A stretch of 41,013 bases of DNA from Paraburkholderia gardini (lineage in GTDB: Bacteria > Pseudomonadota > Gammaproteobacteria > Burkholderiales > Burkholderiaceae), in assembly GCF_907164575.1 (NCBI RefSeq), contig NZ_CAJQYY010000039.1, forward strand, positions 1 to 41,013, read 5' to 3'. The first letter of the stretch is position 1. Each line of letters opens with the position of its first letter. The notes under the pieces were generated by a model. That model did no database searches. It was not told the DNA's origin and saw nothing but the letters and a program-made list of their open reading frames with translations. The position numbers and the translations under genes are program-made. Positions 8,428-16,074 of this stretch are shown one piece after another.

Positions 8428-9180
8428 TCAACCCTCTTTCGCCTTTGCCAGCCACTGGTCGAGACTGACGCGACCGATCCGCGCGTCGCCGAGCGGCACG
8501 AGCGACTGTTCCTCGACACGGCCACCGTAGTACCGCGCCTCGCGATCCGTCACCACCGGGCGTGGGTCGCCTGCCGACTTCAGATAACGCGCGACAATCT
8601 CCGCGAAGGGCGCACGGTCTGGGCCGGCGATTTCGATCGTGCCGTTCAGTGGCGCGGCGAGCGCGATCTGCGCGAGGATCGCCGCGACATCGTCCGCGGC
8701 GATCGGCTGAAACAGTCCGTCGCCGATCCGCACCGTGCCGCCGTCCGTGCCGAAATCCGCGATACCGCCGATGAACTCCATGAACTGGGTCGCGCGCACG
8801 ATTGTGTATGGCACACCCGCTGCTTCGATCACATCTTCCTGCGCGACCTTGGCAGTGAAATACGCGTTCTCCTGCGTACGGTCGCAGCCGACGATGGATA
8901 GCGCGACATGATGGCGTACTCCCGCGGCCACTTCAGCCTTGCCGAGATTGCGCGCCGAGGTGCGGAAGAAGTCGAGCACCGCCTGCGGCTCCCATGACGG
9001 CGCATTGGTCACATCCACTACGACGTCCGCTCCCGCGAGCGCGTTGCCCAGTCCCTCGCCGGTGACGGCATTCACGCCGCTACGTGGCGACGCAGCGAGC
9101 GCTTCATGGCCCGCCTCGCTGAGCAGCGTGACGAGGCGCGACCCGATCAGGCCGGAACCACCCATTACGACTATCTTCAT
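8428..9180 (-). CDS. NAD(P)-binding, NmrA/SDR-like protein
   Basis: A 250-residue atypical short-chain dehydrogenase of the NmrA/NAD(P)H-binding kind. Residues 1-15 show the Rossmann start MKIVVMGGSGLIGSR with the glycine pattern GxxGxxG, followed by a strand ending VVVDVTN near 55. The later YFTAKVAQEDVIEAAGVPYTIVR has the Tyr and Lys spacing of the family. ATG at 9180 has GGAGAAACTGAC in front; the frame runs on to 9294 without a ribosome site. Such proteins act as redox sensors or reductases, and the substrate is unknown. It is one of three small unrelated genes lying between the two palindromes. The 9181-9428 gap shows no gene; a half-palindromic GACTAGTC at about 9328 recalls the operator at 6187. 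Confidence 0.8.
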   Translation of the reverse strand: MKIVVMGGSGLIGSRLVTLLSEAGHEALAASPRSGVNAVTGEGLGNALAGADVVVDVTNAPSWEPQAVLDFFRTSARNLGKAEVAAGVRHHVALSIVGCDRTQENAYFTAKVAQEDVIEAAGVPYTIVRATQFMEFIGGIADFGTDGGTVRIGDGLFQPIAADDVAAILAQIALAAPLNGTIEIAGPDRAPFAEIVARYLKSAGDPRPVVTDREARYYGGRVEEQSLVPLGDARIGRVSLDQWLAKAKEG

Positions 9181-9428
9181 GTCAGTTTCTCCAGAGGAAA
9201 AAACAAGGAACGCGCGGGCACGCCTGGCAGGAGTTGTATTGCGTGAAAGTGTTCGCCGCTGTCCCATCGCGTGAGGCCATTGTGGAAGAATCATGCTCTA
9301 CTGAGAAGTGCCAGGAATTGTCGATTCGACTAGTCCATGTCGTTTGCGCTCCCCTGGCCTGCCTGAAGCGCTGGGCCCGATGATCATTCAGGTATAAACC
9401 TGACTCGCGCGATTCCGCATCGCCAGGA

Positions 9429-9830
9429 TTACTCCGCTTCCAGCAGTTCTTTCAACGTGTTCAGGTCGCGCATGACCCATCCCGCGTCGGCGGCGAATTT
9501 TTCGTCGCTCATCCCTGGCACGCGGAACAGCGTGAACAGCATTTCGGTACCCGTGCCATTTGCGATTACGCGCATTGGCACGTAAATCTCGCTGCCGTCT
9601 GGCAACTCGACGTAGTGATCGAGCACGCCGTATGCGTTGGGTTCGGTGAAGCGAATCTTTACGGGGCCATTCTCGCCCTCGAATCGCCACACGGTTCCTT
9701 CGTTGCCGAGCGGCTTGCCGAGCCCCGATGCCCAGCGCGCGAACGAGGCAGGCGGCGCCGTGAAGTCATATACGTCCTGCGGGCTCCGCTGGATCGATAT
9801 GCTGATCATTTTCGATTCGGCCGTTTGCAT
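9429..9830 (-). CDS. SRPBCC / polyketide-cyclase-like domain protein
   Basis: A 133-residue protein with the START/SRPBCC (Bet v 1-like) pattern. It begins with a beta strand leading to RSPQDVYDFTAPPASFARWASGL, which is the entry helix seen in AHSA1 and polyketide-cyclase-like proteins, then alternating strands including GTVWRFEGENGPVKIRF and a C-terminal helix DLNTLKELLEAE. These proteins bind hydrophobic ligands in a cavity; no catalytic function can be assigned. The ATG at 9830 is used; a second Met at 9809 is possible, and neither has a strong ribosome site. The gene is co-oriented with the VOC gene 103 bp upstream, so the two may share a transcript. Confidence 0.75.
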   Translation of the reverse strand: MQTAESKMISISIQRSPQDVYDFTAPPASFARWASGLGKPLGNEGTVWRFEGENGPVKIRFTEPNAYGVLDHYVELPDGSEIYVPMRVIANGTGTEMLFTLFRVPGMSDEKFAADAGWVMRDLNTLKELLEAE

Positions 9831-9933
9831 CGCGATGTCGCCAGGCTTGCCTCAAGCGTTCGAATGAATACCGTGTTGTTGAATCTCATGCAGATGCGGA
9901 TACTCAAATATCATCGCGTGCGCGCCATCAACT

Positions 9934-10425
9934 TCAGGATATGTTTCGGCCCAGCCGTGCCGCCTCTATCGCGGCGATGTCGATCTTTTGCATGGTCATC
10001 ATCGCGTCGAATGCGCGCCTGGCCGCCGCGCGATCGGGGTCGCATATCGCCGCGGTGAGGGCGCGCGGGGTGATCTGCCATGACAGTCCCCACCGGTCCT
10101 TGCACCATCCGCATGCGCTTTCCTGGCCGTCATTGCCGACGATCGCATTCCACAAGCGGTCGGTTTCGGCCTGGTCGTCGGTCGCGATCTGAAAAGAGAA
10201 GGCCTCGTTGTGCCTGAAATGGGGGCCGCCGTTCAGCCCGAGGCAGGGGATGCCGACGACAGTGAACTCGACCGTCAGGACATTGCCCTGCTTACCGGCG
10301 GGATAGTCGCCCGGTGCGAGGTGGACGGCGCCGACAGTGCTGTCGGGGAATGTTTCGGCATAGAAGTTTGCGGCGTCAAGGGCGCCTCCGTCGTACCACA
10401 GACAGATCGTGTTCCTGCTGATCAT
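9934..10425 (-). CDS. VOC-family (PhnB/3-demethylubiquinone methyltransferase-like) protein
   Basis: A 163-residue vicinal-oxygen-chelate fold protein of the PhnB-like group. It opens with NTICLWYDGGALDAANFYAETFPDS, continues with FTVVGIPCLGLNGGPHFRHNEAFSFQI and has the hallmark CGWCKDRWGLSWQITPR (about residues 110-126). ATG at 10425 has GGAGACACG in front; an upstream Met in the open frame lacks this. Family members are often described as glyoxalase/bleomycin-resistance-like with unknown substrates. Despite the PhnB name of some relatives, I see no link to the phosphonate genes 20 kb away. It follows the palindrome at 10530-10545 by 104 bp on the same strand as the GntR gene. Confidence 0.8.
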   Translation of the reverse strand: MISRNTICLWYDGGALDAANFYAETFPDSTVGAVHLAPGDYPAGKQGNVLTVEFTVVGIPCLGLNGGPHFRHNEAFSFQIATDDQAETDRLWNAIVGNDGQESACGWCKDRWGLSWQITPRALTAAICDPDRAAARRAFDAMMTMQKIDIAAIEAARLGRNIS

Positions 10426-10529
10426 TTTCGTGTCTCCTGAAGAGGGTTTGACATGCGCCCGATGTCCCGCGGATGCCCAGGATGCCCGATTCTCGCAACG
10501 CAGCATGCATCGCGAACGTCAACCGCTGA

Positions 10530-10545
10530 ATCCGGATATCCGGAT
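10530..10545. repeat. 16-bp perfect palindrome, copy 2
   Basis: ATCCGGATATCCGGAT is perfectly self-complementary. It begins two bases beyond the stop codon of the GntR regulator gene and 105 bp before the VOC gene. It shares 15 of 16 bases with the copy at 8133-8148, and 14 bases (GGATATCCGGATTC, second site read on the minus strand) extend across both. An operator for the regulator is one possibility; a duplicated junction sequence is another. Confidence 0.6.
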
Positions 10546-10547
10546 AT

Positions 10548-11276
10548 TCACGCAGTGTCGCGGTTGGCGATTTCCAGAATGCTCTCGGCGTCGGCACGCG
10601 CGTTGTCGAGCTGGACGAGGCTCGCATGGCGCGCGCCGAGCGCGTCACGACTCTGGATCGCGGTGAGGATCGCCTTGTGGCGCGGCAGGGACAACGTATG
10701 CGTGTCGGGATGCCGGCTTGTCAGCTTGATGGATTCCGATAGCGCGAGCGAAAGCATGTTGCCGATATAGCCCAGCAGATCGTTGTGCGTAGCGGCCATG
10801 ATGGCGCGATGAAACTTGAGGTCGGGGTCCAGCAACGCGCTGGCGGTTTCCGCATTTTCCATCTGCTCATAGGCCGACGCGATGTGCTCGAGGTCTTCGC
10901 TCGTCGCCGAGGCTGCGGCGAGCGCGGCGGCAGCGGGTTCGATAATGCGACGCACCGTCAGCAGCGAGCTGAAGAATTCGCCTTCCGGCACGCTTTTGAT
11001 CGTCCAGTACAGCACATCGGGATCGAGCATGTGCCATTCCGCGCGCGGCTTCACGACACTGCCGACACGCGGCTTCGAGACAACCAGTCCTTTGGCGACG
11101 AGCACACGTGTCGCTTCGCGCAACACGGGGCGGCTCACGCCATAGCGCTCGCACAGCATCGCTTCAGCGGGCAGGCGCTGACCGGGCTGCACCTTGCCGC
11201 CCACGATGTCCATGCCGAGGTCCTGCACGATGCGGCCATGCAGACTCTTGCGTTCCTGCAGATGACGATAGTCCAT
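10548..11276 (-). CDS. GntR-family transcriptional regulator, FadR/FCD subfamily
   Basis: A 242-residue regulator with an N-terminal winged helix (LGMDIVGGKVQPGQRLPAE, then CERYGVSRPVLREATRVL as the recognition helix, about residues 43-60). The C-terminal FCD effector domain has RRIIEPAAAALAAA, DLKFHRAIMAATHNDLL and SLPRHKAILTAIQSRD. The Asp and three His residues that bind metal or ligand in FCD domains are visible (about Asp151, His155, His202 and a His near 223). FCD regulators usually sense small organic acids, which fits control of the transporter operon and sugar-acid dehydratase by an aldonate-type effector. The gene now lies 2.4 kb from the dehydratase, with unrelated genes between. 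The 11277-11490 stretch ahead of it has no gene; a half-site ATATCCGG lies at about 11340. Confidence 0.88.
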   Translation of the reverse strand: MDYRHLQERKSLHGRIVQDLGMDIVGGKVQPGQRLPAEAMLCERYGVSRPVLREATRVLVAKGLVVSKPRVGSVVKPRAEWHMLDPDVLYWTIKSVPEGEFFSSLLTVRRIIEPAAAALAAASATSEDLEHIASAYEQMENAETASALLDPDLKFHRAIMAATHNDLLGYIGNMLSLALSESIKLTSRHPDTHTLSLPRHKAILTAIQSRDALGARHASLVQLDNARADAESILEIANRDTA

Positions 11277-11490
11277 GGTTGGCGATTGCGCTTTTGCGTG
11301 GCCTCTCTTCCGCGACGACCTGTACAGCGTTCGAGGTCATATCCGGTTCGCTGTCTCGCTGCCGGCGCGGTTCGAAGCCTGTCTCGCGAAGCTCCGTTGC
11401 GTGATCAAGCATAGCACGCGATTTTCCGGGCTGAGCCTGCCGGCGACGGGTGCGTCGTGCCCAGCAATGGCAACGGGTTTCGCGCGGGCT

Positions 11491-11868
11491 TTATTCCCTG
11501 TCGTCGTATTCGGAGTATTTTCGTGCGTCGCCACGTACCTTGTCGGCGGGATATTTTGTACGGTTGATTGCCATCTTTTCGAGCACGGCGGCGAAGAGAT
11601 CGACATCCAGCTTGTCTGCGAGACGAACGAGATACACGAGAACGTCAGCCATTTCGTGCCGGATGGCGGTGAGCTTCGCATCGCTCAACTCGCTCCTGTC
11701 ACCGGATACAAGCCACTGAAAAGGCTCCAGCAATTCGCTTGCCTCGACGCTGAGTGCTGTCGCGAGATTCTTTGGCGTGTGAAATTTGTCCCAGTCGCGC
11801 TCGCTGACAAACTCACGAACGAGTTCGCGCAGTTCCATCAGGTCATTTTGCATTTCGGCGTTTTTCAC
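11491..11868 (-). CDS. MazG-like nucleotide pyrophosphohydrolase (dCTPase type)
   Basis: A 125-residue all-alpha NTP pyrophosphohydrolase of the MazG-like superfamily. The metal-binding pattern is visible: LSVEASELLEPFQW (about residues 41-54) followed by RHEMADVLVYLVRLADKLD (about 71-89), giving the E-x-x-E and E-x-x-D ligands. These small enzymes hydrolyse nucleoside triphosphates, often dCTP, to the monophosphate and pyrophosphate, cleaning the nucleotide pool. Near the N-terminus SERDWDKFHTPKNLA matches the usual entry segment. The first ATG (11868) is used; an inner Met (11853) is possible. The gene stands alone between the GntR gene and a broken transporter, with 192 bp of unassigned sequence on its upstream side. 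Confidence 0.82.
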   Translation of the reverse strand: MKNAEMQNDLMELRELVREFVSERDWDKFHTPKNLATALSVEASELLEPFQWLVSGDRSELSDAKLTAIRHEMADVLVYLVRLADKLDVDLFAAVLEKMAINRTKYPADKVRGDARKYSEYDDRE

Positions 11869-12060
11869 ACTGCTTCCTGTGGCATGTCTGGAATGATCGC
11901 TCCGTGCGCACCCTGCGCATGGGGATGCTCGCAGTCGTCTCGCAGCAGGCCGCGGATCGGGCCTGGCGTGGCGACATATCCTTCGATGTTACAGCGCAGT
12001 GCGCGCGATGACCGTCTTACCCGGCGGGCATTTGCAGCAATGCACGAGCGGCGTATTCGT

Positions 12061-12430
12061 TTAGCCCGTAACGGGTGCTTCGCGGGCGGCAGCGGAGGAG
12101 GCGGGCACGAGGCACAGTGCGCAAAGCAGGCTGCCCACGCCAAAAAGCGCAATGACCCACCCATCGGCCAGGGCGAACCGTCCGCGAAGATGCCGACCAT
12201 CGCCGAGCCCAGAATGCCTGTGCCGTACTGGATTGCGCCGATCAGCGCCGACACCGCGCCCGCACGTTCGGGCCAGTTCGACAGCGCGCCGGCAATCGGG
12301 TTGGTCACGATAAAGCCCGCGGCGGATACGAACAGGAAGGGCGGAATGACAAGACCCATCAGGCCGCCCCAGCCGGTCCTCGCGTCGAACGCCAGCAGCG
12401 TACCGGCCGCGGTGAATACCCACGATAAAT
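12061..12430 (-). pseudogene. MFS drug-resistance transporter (Bcr/CflA-like), C-terminal remnant
   Basis: Read from about 12430 leftward, the sequence gives membrane segments WVFTAAGTLLAFDA, GLVIPPFLFVSAAGFIVTNP and SALIGAIQYGTGILGSAMVG, then, after one missing base near 12165, WVIALFGVGSLLCALCLVP and a stop at 12061. These are the last four or so helices of a Bcr/CflA multidrug transporter; the phrase TNPIAGALSNWPERAGAVSA is typical of that group. The N-terminal two thirds are missing, and the remnant abuts the stop codon of the aldo-keto reductase gene. Deletion or insertion of the reductase unit probably removed the rest. No function is expected. Confidence 0.75.
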
Positions 12431-13413
12431 CAGCGATCGACGCGCTGCTGGATGTGAGCCGGGTAGCGATCGCCCACCACGGTGATCTGTTGCAGCGCTG
12501 CTTCGATGGCGGCGAGATCGCTAGCCGACAGATCGACCGCGGCGGCACCGACGTTCTCGCTCAGGCGATGCAACTTCGTCGTGCCGGGAATCGGCACGAT
12601 CCAGGGCTTTTGCGCCAGCAGCCACGCAAGCGCGATCTGCGCGCGCGTCGCGCCGCGGTCGGCGGCAATCTGGCCGAGTACGTCGACGAGGCCCGCGTTC
12701 GCCTTGCGGTTCTCCTCGGAGAAGCGCGGCACGACGTTGCGGAAGTCGGTCTTGTCGAACGCCGTCGCGGCATCGATCGCGCCCGTCAGAAAGCCCTTGC
12801 CGAGCGGGCTGAACGGCACGAAGCCGATGCCCAGTTCCTCGAGCGTCGGCAGCACTTTCTGCTCCGGCTCGCGCCACCACAGCGAATACTCGCTCTGCAG
12901 CGCCGCTACCGGCTGCACGGCGTGCGCCCGACGGATCGACTGCGTGCTGGCCTCGGACATGCCGAAGTGCTTGACCTTGCCTTCCCGGATCAGATCCCTG
13001 ACCGTGCCGGCCACGTCCTCGACCGGTACGTCCGGATCGACGCGATGCTGGTAGAACAGGTCGATGCGATCGGTTTTCAGACGCTTCAGCGAAGCCTCGG
13101 CAACCGCACGGATACGCTCGGGGCGGCTGTCGAGCGGCTTTTTCGAGTCGCCGTCCTGGAAGCCGAACTTCGTCGCGATGACAACCTGATCCCGGATCGG
13201 CGCGAGCGCTTCGCCGACGAGTTCCTCGTTGACGAACGGACCGTAGCATTCGGCAGTATCGAAAAACGTGACGCCCTGTTCGAACGCCGAGCGGATCAGT
13301 TTGATGCCTTCGGACTTTTCAGTCGCCGGGCCGTAGCCGAAGCTCAAGCCCATGCAGCCAAGGCCGATCGCCGATACTTCGAGGCCGCTGTTTCCAAGGT
13401 TGCGCTTTTGCAT
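12430..13413 (-). CDS. Aldo/keto reductase
   Basis: A 327-residue NADPH-dependent oxidoreductase of the AKR TIM-barrel family. The catalytic tetrad is intact: Asp52 and Tyr57 (FDTAECYG), Lys82 (ATKFGF) and His123 (YQHRVD). The segment VPIPGTTKLHRLSENVGA near the C-terminus is the cofactor-phosphate loop. The start ATG (13413) has a strong AAAGGAG site. The next gene is a divergently read LysR regulator 152 bp away, which very likely controls it. Close relatives are annotated as IolS- or YhdN-like reductases of aldehydes and ketones. The natural substrate cannot be told. Confidence 0.9.
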   Translation of the reverse strand: MQKRNLGNSGLEVSAIGLGCMGLSFGYGPATEKSEGIKLIRSAFEQGVTFFDTAECYGPFVNEELVGEALAPIRDQVVIATKFGFQDGDSKKPLDSRPERIRAVAEASLKRLKTDRIDLFYQHRVDPDVPVEDVAGTVRDLIREGKVKHFGMSEASTQSIRRAHAVQPVAALQSEYSLWWREPEQKVLPTLEELGIGFVPFSPLGKGFLTGAIDAATAFDKTDFRNVVPRFSEENRKANAGLVDVLGQIAADRGATRAQIALAWLLAQKPWIVPIPGTTKLHRLSENVGAAAVDLSASDLAAIEAALQQITVVGDRYPAHIQQRVDR

Positions 13414-13506
13414 GATGTTTCTCCTTTCGAATCGCCGCGAACGAACGGTTGGCGTTTGCCGGGGCGGTGCCTGTCAGGCGGTTGAGCAGGATTGAAGCTT
13501 AGGCCG

Positions 13507-13524
13507 TTGTGTTTCTCTCAACAA
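13507..13524. promoter_or_regulatory. Candidate LysR-type operator
   Basis: An imperfect inverted repeat, TTGT (13507-13510) and ACAA (13521-13524), contains a T-N11-A-like arrangement in the divergent promoter region between the aldo-keto reductase and its LysR gene, 41 bp before the LysR start. This is the position where LysR regulators bind for autoregulation. Confidence 0.35.
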
Positions 13525-13564
13525 TCCAGCTAGACTTGCACGAGGTGTTGAGGAAAATTCATCT

Positions 13565-14464
13565 ATGCTGCGCGCCGGCCTGTCTGAACTGACTGCTTTC
13601 GTTGCGATCGCCGAACAGCGGAGCTTTCGCGCGGCTGCCCGCGTGCTCGGGGTTTCGCCTTCGGCGCTCAGCCATTCGATGCGTGGGCTCGAAGCGCGCC
13701 TCGGCGTGCGGCTCTTCAATCGTACGACGCGCTCTGTCGCGCTGACCGAAGCGGGCGCGCAGTTGCTGCGGCGCGCGGGGCCCGCGATTGCCGACCTCGA
13801 GGACGCAGTGAACGAAGTCGCTTCGGCGCGCAACCGGCCGTCGGGCTCGATTCGCATCAGCGCGTCGGAATCCGCGGCGCGGCCGATCATTCGCGAGGTT
13901 CTTCCGGATTTTCTGGCCGCCTGTCCCGATATCCACGTCGAGTTCGTCGTCGATACACGTCTCGTGGATATCGTCGCCGACGGTTTCGACGCCGGCATAC
14001 GCGTTCTCGAGGACGTGCCGCGCGACATGATCGCCGTGCGCTTCGGTCCCGACATGCGCTTTGCCGCCGTGGCCTCGCCGGACTATCTGTCGCGTCACCC
14101 CGCGCCGAAAGCGCCGCACGACCTCGCGCAGCACCGCTGCATCCGGTTCCGTTTCGAGAGCGGCGCGCTGTATCGCTGGGATCTCGAACATCGCGGCAAA
14201 ACCGCCAGCATCGACGTCGATGGACCGATGACGCTCGGCAATCTCAATCTGATGGTCGAGGCGGCGCTCGCCGGCATCGGCATCGCATGGGTGACGGAAC
14301 ATCACGTCGTGGCGCATCTGGCGTCGGGCGAACTGGTTCATCTGCTGCCCGAGTGGAGTCCTTCCTTTCCTGGTCTATGCCTGTATTACCCCGCGAACCG
14401 GCACCCGCCGACAGCCTTGAGACTGTTCGCGCAGGCCGTGCGCGACTGGGCCAGCACCCGGTAG
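13565..14464 (+). CDS. LysR-family transcriptional regulator
   Basis: A 299-residue LysR regulator. The N-terminal helix-turn-helix (ELTAFVAIAEQRSFRAAARVLGVSPSALSHSMRGLEARLG, seen as several helices over residues 8-48) is followed by the linker helix RLFNRTTRSVALTEAG and a two-lobe effector domain ending near 290. It is read away from the aldo-keto reductase gene at 12430-13413, the usual arrangement for a LysR regulator and its target. It closely resembles the second LysR protein at 16075 in the HTH and in the VDTRLVDIVADGFDAGIR-type strand (VDFGLTDIVAQRYDVGVR in the other). The inducer is unknown. A GAGGAAAA ribosome site lies in front of the start. Confidence 0.9.
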   Translation: MLRAGLSELTAFVAIAEQRSFRAAARVLGVSPSALSHSMRGLEARLGVRLFNRTTRSVALTEAGAQLLRRAGPAIADLEDAVNEVASARNRPSGSIRISASESAARPIIREVLPDFLAACPDIHVEFVVDTRLVDIVADGFDAGIRVLEDVPRDMIAVRFGPDMRFAAVASPDYLSRHPAPKAPHDLAQHRCIRFRFESGALYRWDLEHRGKTASIDVDGPMTLGNLNLMVEAALAGIGIAWVTEHHVVAHLASGELVHLLPEWSPSFPGLCLYYPANRHPPTALRLFAQAVRDWASTR

Positions 14465-14515
14465 CAACATCTTGCCCAGACCGCGGCATCGCGCGCGAAC
14501 GCCCAGGCGCCGCGT

Positions 14516-15520
14516 TTAAACGACGCGCCGTCCTTCGACCGGATAACCCGGATCGGTGTAACCCGGCGTCGACGCGTGACCCGGCGTCACGAGACTGTCG
14601 ACGAGTTTTTCGTCGTCGGGGCCGAGTTGCAGCTGTAGCGCTTCGACGTAGCTGTCCCATTGTGCTTCGGTGCGCGGTCCCGCGATCGTCGAACTGACGA
14701 GCCGGTTCTTGAGCACCCACGCGAGCGCGAATGCAATCGAGGTCGTGCCGCGCTTCGCCGCGTGAGCTGCGATGGTTTGCGCGATCGCGAGTGATTCCGG
14801 CCGCCACTCGGTCTGCTGGATGCGCTTGTCGCCGCGACCTGCGCGCGAATCGGCGGGCGGTGGCGCGTCGGCCGCATATTTGCCACTCAGCACGCCGCGC
14901 GCAAGCGGGCTGTACGACACGACACCGAGGCCGTAGTGCGAGGCCGCCGGCAGTTGCTCGACTTCCGCCGTGCGGTCGACGATGTTGTAGAGCGGCTCGC
15001 TCGCGACGGGCCGGTCGATGCCGGACTGATCGGCGAGACGCGCCATCTCGGCGATACGCCAGCCCTTGAAGTTGGACACGCCGAAATAGCGGACCTTGCC
15101 CTGACGGATCAGGTCGCCGATGGCGCGCACGCCTTCTTCGAGCGGCGCATCGGCGAGCGCGCGGTGAAAGTACAGGATGTCGATGTAATCCGTGCCAAGA
15201 CGCTTCAGACTCGCTTCGACGGACTGGATGATCCACTTGCGCGATTGTCCCTGTTCATTGGGACCCTGCGACGTGGGATAACCGAATTTCGTGGCGATCA
15301 CCCAGTTGTCGCGCCGCTCGGCAATCGCGCGCCCGACAATCTGCTCGGAGCGGCCAGCGTGATAGACGTCGGCCGTATCGATGAAATTGACGCCCTGATC
15401 GTATGCCTTGTCGATGATGCGTTTCGATGTTGCCTCGTCGGTCTCGCCGCCGAACATCATCGCGCCGAGACACAGCGGCGAAACCTTGAGGGCGCTCTTT
15501 CCCAGATACCGGTAATCCAT
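14516..15520 (-). CDS. Aldo/keto reductase (YhdN/AKR11-13-like)
   Basis: A 334-residue aldo-keto reductase. Catalytic residues are Asp48, Tyr53 (IDTADVYH), Lys78 (ATKFGY) and His119 (LYFHRAL). The region SSTIAGPRTEAQWDSYVEAL near 280-300 binds the cofactor phosphate. It is only distantly similar to the first reductase (12430-13413), so this is not a recent tandem copy. It ends 51 bp from the convergent LysR gene on its left and starts 73 bp after the CMD-family gene on the same strand, so the two may be cotranscribed. The LysR gene at 16075 is the probable regulator of both. A GGAG site precedes ATG at 15520. Confidence 0.9.
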   Translation of the reverse strand: MDYRYLGKSALKVSPLCLGAMMFGGETDEATSKRIIDKAYDQGVNFIDTADVYHAGRSEQIVGRAIAERRDNWVIATKFGYPTSQGPNEQGQSRKWIIQSVEASLKRLGTDYIDILYFHRALADAPLEEGVRAIGDLIRQGKVRYFGVSNFKGWRIAEMARLADQSGIDRPVASEPLYNIVDRTAEVEQLPAASHYGLGVVSYSPLARGVLSGKYAADAPPPADSRAGRGDKRIQQTEWRPESLAIAQTIAAHAAKRGTTSIAFALAWVLKNRLVSSTIAGPRTEAQWDSYVEALQLQLGPDDEKLVDSLVTPGHASTPGYTDPGYPVEGRRVV

Positions 15521-15592
15521 TCTTGATGCTCCATGCAGGGTAGACCTGCGCCAGAAAATGCCGCGAAAAAGGTTGGGGCTGAGGCTGACGTG

Positions 15593-15919
15593 TCAGACCC
15601 TGCGTTCCTCGAACACGCGTCTCGCGATGGCGAGCGCCGTACTGGCAGTGGGCCAGCCCGAATAGAACGCGAGATGCGTGATTGTCTCGATCAACTCGTC
15701 GCGGGTGATGCCGTTATCGAGCGCCTTGCCGAGGTGATAGGGCAGTTCGGTGGTGCGATAAAGCGCGACGAGGCTCGCGACGGTGACGAGGCTGCGCTCG
15801 CGCGGCGAAAGGCCGGGGCGCTGCCAGACATCGTCGAACAGGACCCGGTCGGTGTAATCCGCGAGGGCGGGTGCCAGGTCGCCGAACGCATCGCGCGCGA
15901 CAGTGGACTGCTGGGTCAT
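15593..15919 (-). CDS. Carboxymuconolactone-decarboxylase-family protein
   Basis: A 108-residue protein of the CMD family. The N-terminal half has VWQRPGLSPRERSLVTVASLVAL and the C-terminal half has YHLGKALDNGITRDELIETITHLAFYSGWPTA, both strongly typical. It lacks the Cys-x2-Cys redox pair of AhpD, so a peroxidase-partner role is unlikely. Family members either decarboxylate gamma-carboxymuconolactone or are uncharacterised companions of oxidoreductases. Here it lies directly ahead of an aldo-keto reductase gene and divergent from a LysR regulator (start 156 bp away), suggesting one regulated unit. A GGAGATG site lies in front of ATG at 15919. Confidence 0.88.
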   Translation of the reverse strand: MTQQSTVARDAFGDLAPALADYTDRVLFDDVWQRPGLSPRERSLVTVASLVALYRTTELPYHLGKALDNGITRDELIETITHLAFYSGWPTASTALAIARRVFEERRV

Positions 15920-16074
15920 TTCAGGTCATCTCCAACGCAGGTCGGGGTTGCGGTCCGTCACGCGAAAGCCTTGCGCGCGGGCCAGTTCGATCGTCTACAG
16001 CACGCAATTTACTGGCTGCCGGAGCATGTGACTAGACGGTAGAATCGGCAAACTCTTATGAATGGGGCTCATGA

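Noticed and set aside
9934..10425. Linking the PhnB-like VOC protein to phosphonate metabolism
   Set aside because: The name PhnB is historical for this fold, and the gene is over 20 kb from the AEP locus, beside unrelated genes.
11275..13485. A 736-codon open frame on the plus strand
   Set aside because: It runs antisense across the MazG-like gene, the MFS remnant and the aldo-keto reductase, and its sequence is Arg/Ala/Asp-rich with no domain. It is a high-GC shadow of real genes.
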